Source: Clostridium sp. UBA4548 (GTDB lineage: Bacteria > Bacillota > Clostridia > Clostridiales > Clostridiaceae). Taken from it: a stretch of 6,010 bases of DNA. The position numbers were made by a program, and so were the translations under genes. The DNA lies in the NCBI RefSeq assembly GCF_002387895.1, contig NZ_DGLI01000031.1, forward strand, positions 1 through 6,010, read 5' to 3'. The notes below the pieces were generated by a model. It saw nothing but the letters and a program-made list of their open reading frames with translations, did not search any database and was not told the origin of the DNA. Below, piece by piece: positions 5,947-6,010 of the stretch; the stretch's first letter is position 1, and each line of letters opens with the position of its first letter.

Positions 5947-5975
5947 TTGACATAGGTTTTGAATGATGATAAAAT
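5947..5975 (+). promoter_or_regulatory. Strong consensus sigma-A promoter reading out of the window
   Basis: A perfect TTGACA (5947-5952), a 17-bp spacer and TAAAAT (5970-5975, 5 of 6) form the best sigma-A promoter in the window. An extended A/T-rich stretch lies directly upstream (5881-5946), where an UP element would sit. Transcription would start near 5981-5983. No coding start follows within the window. Confidence 0.8.
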
Positions 5976-5980
5976 ATAAA

Positions 5981-6010
5981 AGTCGCCGAATGGTGGCAAC
6001 GCTACAGTGT
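5981..6010 (+). other. 5' end of an unidentified transcript, possibly a stable-RNA leader
   Basis: Immediately after the strong promoter the sequence becomes GC-richer. GTCGCC (5982-5987) can pair with GGTGGC (5992-5997), including two G-U pairs, around a GAAT loop. A consensus promoter followed at once by a small GC-rich hairpin is reminiscent of the leaders of clostridial rRNA operons. The window ends before any boxA or 16S sequence, so this identity is only an inference. Confidence 0.3.

Overview
The window is very AT-rich. It uses A/T-ending codons, AGGAGG-type ribosome binding sites, Gram-positive-style promoters and short hairpin-plus-T-tract terminators. Its protein families (a PAS-type sigma-54 activator, a Bacillus/Clostridium-type diaminopimelate decarboxylase, a MATE exporter) suggest a low-GC Firmicute, most likely Clostridium or a close relative. 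That assignment is inferred from style and family likeness, not from a search. All three confident genes lie on the + strand.

Layout. Positions 9-45 hold the terminator of a gene left of the window. Positions 46-309 are a control region with a possible sigma-A promoter and a near-perfect 26-bp palindrome over its -10. Positions 310-2205 encode a sigma-54-dependent transcriptional activator (sensor region, AAA+ domain, Fis-type helix-turn-helix). Positions 2206-2562 are noncoding and carry three copies of a 20-bp repeat, then a sigma-54 (-24/-12) promoter with exact GG-N10-GC spacing. Positions 2563-3852 encode diaminopimelate decarboxylase (lysA), ending at a terminator (3901-3936). Positions 3937-4190 hold an extended -10 promoter and a perfect 18-bp palindrome ahead of a MATE-family efflux protein (4191-5546), which ends in a probably bidirectional terminator. 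Positions 5597-6010 contain no gene I can support. They end in a strong consensus promoter that reads out of the window, possibly into a stable-RNA operon.

How the parts fit. The regulator, repeats and -24/-12 promoter look like a self-contained switch: the activator would bind the repeats about 95-200 bp upstream and remodel sigma-54 RNA polymerase at the lysA promoter. This is an unusual arrangement for lysA, and the roughly 38-nt leader is too short for a lysine riboswitch. The activator is itself atypical: its sigma-54-contacting GAFTGA loop reads GAFTNS, and its N-terminal PAS fold seems interrupted by an insertion of about 175 residues. The MATE gene has its own promoter and terminator and is probably a separate unit.
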